This document shows, one piece after another, positions 62,044 through 64,000 of a DNA stretch of 64,000 nt (within the stretch, counting starts at the first letter, position 1; each line of letters begins with the position of its first letter). Location of the stretch: positions 62,001-126,000 of the forward strand of contig CAZMGV010000014.1 in NCBI GenBank assembly GCA_964565925.1, given 5' to 3'. The DNA is from CAZMGV01 sp964565925 (GTDB taxonomy: Bacteria; JAGRBM01; JAHCIT01). The notes under the pieces were generated by a model. It ran no database searches and was not told where the DNA came from. It saw only the letters and a list, made by a program, of their open reading frames with translations. The position numbers and the translations under genes were made by a program.

Positions 62044-63302
62044 TGGAAAAGGTCATCACCAGAAACTGGGGCAAGCCCGGCTCAAGCACCCTCGAGGGCG
62101 CCCTCGCCAACGGCGCCTACAAGGCGGCCGAGAAGGCCGTGAAGGAACTCGATTCCAAGTTCCTGATCGAGGAAGTGAAGAAGTCCGGCCTGCGCGGACG
62201 CGGCGGCGCGGGATTCCCCACGGGTCTCAAGTGGAGCTTTGTCCCCCAGGACACCGGCAAGCCGATCTACCTGTGCGTGAACGCGGACGAATCCGAACCC
62301 GGCACGTTCAAGGACCGCTACATCATGGAGAACGACCCCCACATGCTCGTGGAAGGGGTCATTATCGCGTCGAAGGCGCTCAACTGCCACCACGCCTTCA
62401 TCTATATCCGCGGCGAATTCTTCCAGCAGACCAAGATCGTCAAGCGCGCCGTGAAGGAAGCCTACGACAAGGGCTACCTCGGCAAGAAGATCTTCGGCAG
62501 CGACTACGACCTCAAGGTCACGGTCCACAACGGATTCGGCGCGTATATCTGCGGCGAAGAGACCGGCCTGATCAATTCGCTGGAGGGCAAGAAGGGCCAG
62601 CCCCGCATCAAGCCGCCCTTCCCGGCGGTTTCGGGCCTCTACAACTGCCCGACGGTGGTCAATAACGTTGAATCGATCTGTGCCGTTCCGTGGATCATCA
62701 ACCACGGCGCGGACGCCTACAAGACGAATGCGGGCACCGAAAAGAGCCCCGGCACCAAGCTGTTCTCGGTCTCGGGGCACGTGAACAAGCCCGGCGTCTA
62801 CGAGATTCCGCTTGGCCTGCCGCTCATGACCTTTATTAACGAATGGGCGGGCGGAATCCGGGGCGGCAAGAAACTCAAAGCCTGCATCCCCGGCGGTTCG
62901 AGCGTGCCTATACTCACGGCCCCCGAATGCGAGAAAGCGAACCTCGACTACGAGTCGCTGGCCGCCAACGGCACGATGCTCGGCTCGGGCGGAATGATCG
63001 TCATCGAGGAGGGGACCGACATGGTCCACCTGCTCAAGATCCTCGCGCACTTCTATTCGCATGAGTCCTGCGGACAGTGCACCCCGTGCCGCACCGGTAC
63101 CCACTGGGCCTACGAGGTCATGTGCCGGATCGATGCCGGCGAAGGCCGCCCGGGCGACCTGGAGCTGCTGGTCCGGATCGCCGACGGCATGGCCGGGCAG
63201 ACGATCTGCGTGCTGTCGGACGCGCTGGCGATGCCGATCAAGAGTTTTGTCCCGAAGTTCCGTGCCGAGTTTGAAGCCAAGATCCGCAAGAAGGCGGCCT
63301 GA
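62043..63302 (+). CDS. nuoF: NADH-quinone oxidoreductase subunit F
   Basis: 419 residues. Binds NADH, FMN and cluster N3. NADH site GLRGRGGAGFPTGLKWSF, FMN site around YLCVNADESEPGTFKDR, YICGEETGLINSLEG, and the [4Fe-4S] cysteines in ESCGQCTPCRTG with a fourth Cys in QTICVLSD. NADH dehydrogenase proper, so this complex I module uses NADH. Confidence 0.97.
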   Translation: MEKVITRNWGKPGSSTLEGALANGAYKAAEKAVKELDSKFLIEEVKKSGLRGRGGAGFPTGLKWSFVPQDTGKPIYLCVNADESEPGTFKDRYIMENDPHMLVEGVIIASKALNCHHAFIYIRGEFFQQTKIVKRAVKEAYDKGYLGKKIFGSDYDLKVTVHNGFGAYICGEETGLINSLEGKKGQPRIKPPFPAVSGLYNCPTVVNNVESICAVPWIINHGADAYKTNAGTEKSPGTKLFSVSGHVNKPGVYEIPLGLPLMTFINEWAGGIRGGKKLKACIPGGSSVPILTAPECEKANLDYESLAANGTMLGSGGMIVIEEGTDMVHLLKILAHFYSHESCGQCTPCRTGTHWAYEVMCRIDAGEGRPGDLELLVRIADGMAGQTICVLSDALAMPIKSFVPKFRAEFEAKIRKKAA

Positions 63303-63307
63303 GAACC

Positions 63308-64000
63308 ATGCCGAAACTGACCATTGATGGCCGTGAACTGGAAGTGAAGGCGGGGACGTCCGTCATCAAGGCGTGCCACGACAACGGCATCGACGTCCCG
63401 CACTACTGCTACCACGAAGGGCTCTCGCCCGAGGGTAACTGCCGCCTGTGCCTCGTCGAAGTCGAGAAAATGCCCAAGCTCGCGCCCAGCTGCACGACCA
63501 TCGCCGGCGAAGGCATGGTGGTCAAAACCAACACCGACAAGGTGAAGAAGGCCCGCGCCGACGTGATGGAGTTCCTGCTGGTCGATCACCCCATCGACTG
63601 TCCGATCTGCGACCAGGTCGGCGAGTGCAAGCTCCAGGACTACTACATGGAGCACGACCGGCGGCCGTCACATGTGCCGCTGGATTCCAAGATCCTGAAA
63701 CCCAAGCGCGTGCACTTCTCGGACAACGTCGTGTACGACGCCGAGCGCTGCATCCTCTGCACGCGCTGCGTCCGGTTCTGCCGCGAGGTATCCCACACGG
63801 ACGAACTGGGCATGTTCAACCGCGGCGCCGTGAGCCTGATCGGGCTTACCGAAGGCCGCACGCTGGACAATGCCTACTCGATGAACGTCGTCGACGTCTG
63901 CCCCGTGGGCGCGCTGACCTCGAACGACTTCCGGTTCAAGAAACGCGTCTACTTCATGAAGACCACCCCGTCGGTCTGTAACGGCTGTTCGCGCGGCTGC
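63308..64000 (+). CDS. nuoG: NADH-quinone oxidoreductase subunit G, 3' end cut by the window
   Basis: 231 residues visible, no stop before the window edge. [2Fe-2S] ligands in CHDNGIDVPHYC, GNCRLCLVEV and LAPSC; the His-ligated N4 region HPIDCPICDQVGECKLQD; then RCILCTRCVRFC and VVDVCPVGALTS; last residues CNGCSRGC begin the molybdopterin-like part. ATG at 63308, five bases after nuoF. Electron-wire subunit between NuoF and NuoI. Confidence 0.96.
   Translation, partial: MPKLTIDGRELEVKAGTSVIKACHDNGIDVPHYCYHEGLSPEGNCRLCLVEVEKMPKLAPSCTTIAGEGMVVKTNTDKVKKARADVMEFLLVDHPIDCPICDQVGECKLQDYYMEHDRRPSHVPLDSKILKPKRVHFSDNVVYDAERCILCTRCVRFCREVSHTDELGMFNRGAVSLIGLTEGRTLDNAYSMNVVDVCPVGALTSNDFRFKKRVYFMKTTPSVCNGCSRGC

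Overview
The window is a G+C-rich chromosomal segment from a Gram-negative, free-living bacterium. It has an outer-membrane porin, SurA-type periplasmic chaperones, several lipoproteins, GspL/M/N secretion proteins and a nitrogen-type PEP phosphotransferase (PtsP). The mfd / parvulin / surA / pdxA order, the NuoABCDHIJKLMN order, and the large secreted gingipain-like protease with calcium-binding repeats are reminiscent of deltaproteobacteria-like lineages or a related candidate phylum. I cannot name a genus. I saw no phage, transposase, CRISPR array or rRNA.

Layout. 1-9337: the 3' end of a giant C25 (gingipain-like) protease, a convergent porin, a small unknown gene, a SUKH-domain protein with a histone-like lysine/alanine tail, and a glutathione peroxidase. 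9342-17097 (minus strand): an envelope-folding and repair operon, mfd, two parvulin lipoproteins, surA-like, pdxA. 17256-24794: thioredoxin, a REC-REC-PilZ regulator, an M42-like peptidase, a short-chain dehydrogenase, ptsP and an MFS transporter, ending at a strong bidirectional terminator. 24892-27332: a PuuD-like membrane protein and a SufR-like Fe-S regulator, divergent around a perfect palindrome, followed by a cupredoxin-like lipoprotein. 27333-32238: two interspersed palindromic repeats, a CCG-type Fe-S protein, pssA, ilvC, nusB and ribH. 32485-38716: a secreted helical protein, gspL/gspM/gspN, and an FHA-GAF-nucleotide cyclase. 38745-46566: a quinone oxidoreductase, tRNA-Asn, a double-ACT protein, queD, a deoxyribosyltransferase-like protein, a TPR protein, a ComM-type ATPase, a secreted propeller-like protein and a cyclophilin.

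The last 17 kb (46845-64000) is a respiratory complex I supercluster read in one direction: nuoA1-B1-C1-D1-H-I, a terminator and gap, nuoJ-K-L-M-N, then a second, clearly different nuoA2-B2-C2-D2 followed by nuoE-F-G (nuoG runs off the window). One set of membrane-arm genes therefore lies between two different connector modules, and only the second module is followed by the NADH-oxidising subunits. NuoL carries a 42-residue insert with 19 histidines, NuoN a short echo of it, and NuoH an unusually long loop. This cluster is the most interesting part of the window. Next come the terminator-like hairpin that overlaps the start of the second parvulin gene and the SufR-like regulator with its operator.

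Start codons were chosen from Shine-Dalgarno spacing and family N-termini where possible. Where this moved a start inside a longer open frame, the entry says so. All family assignments are by reading motifs, not by database search.
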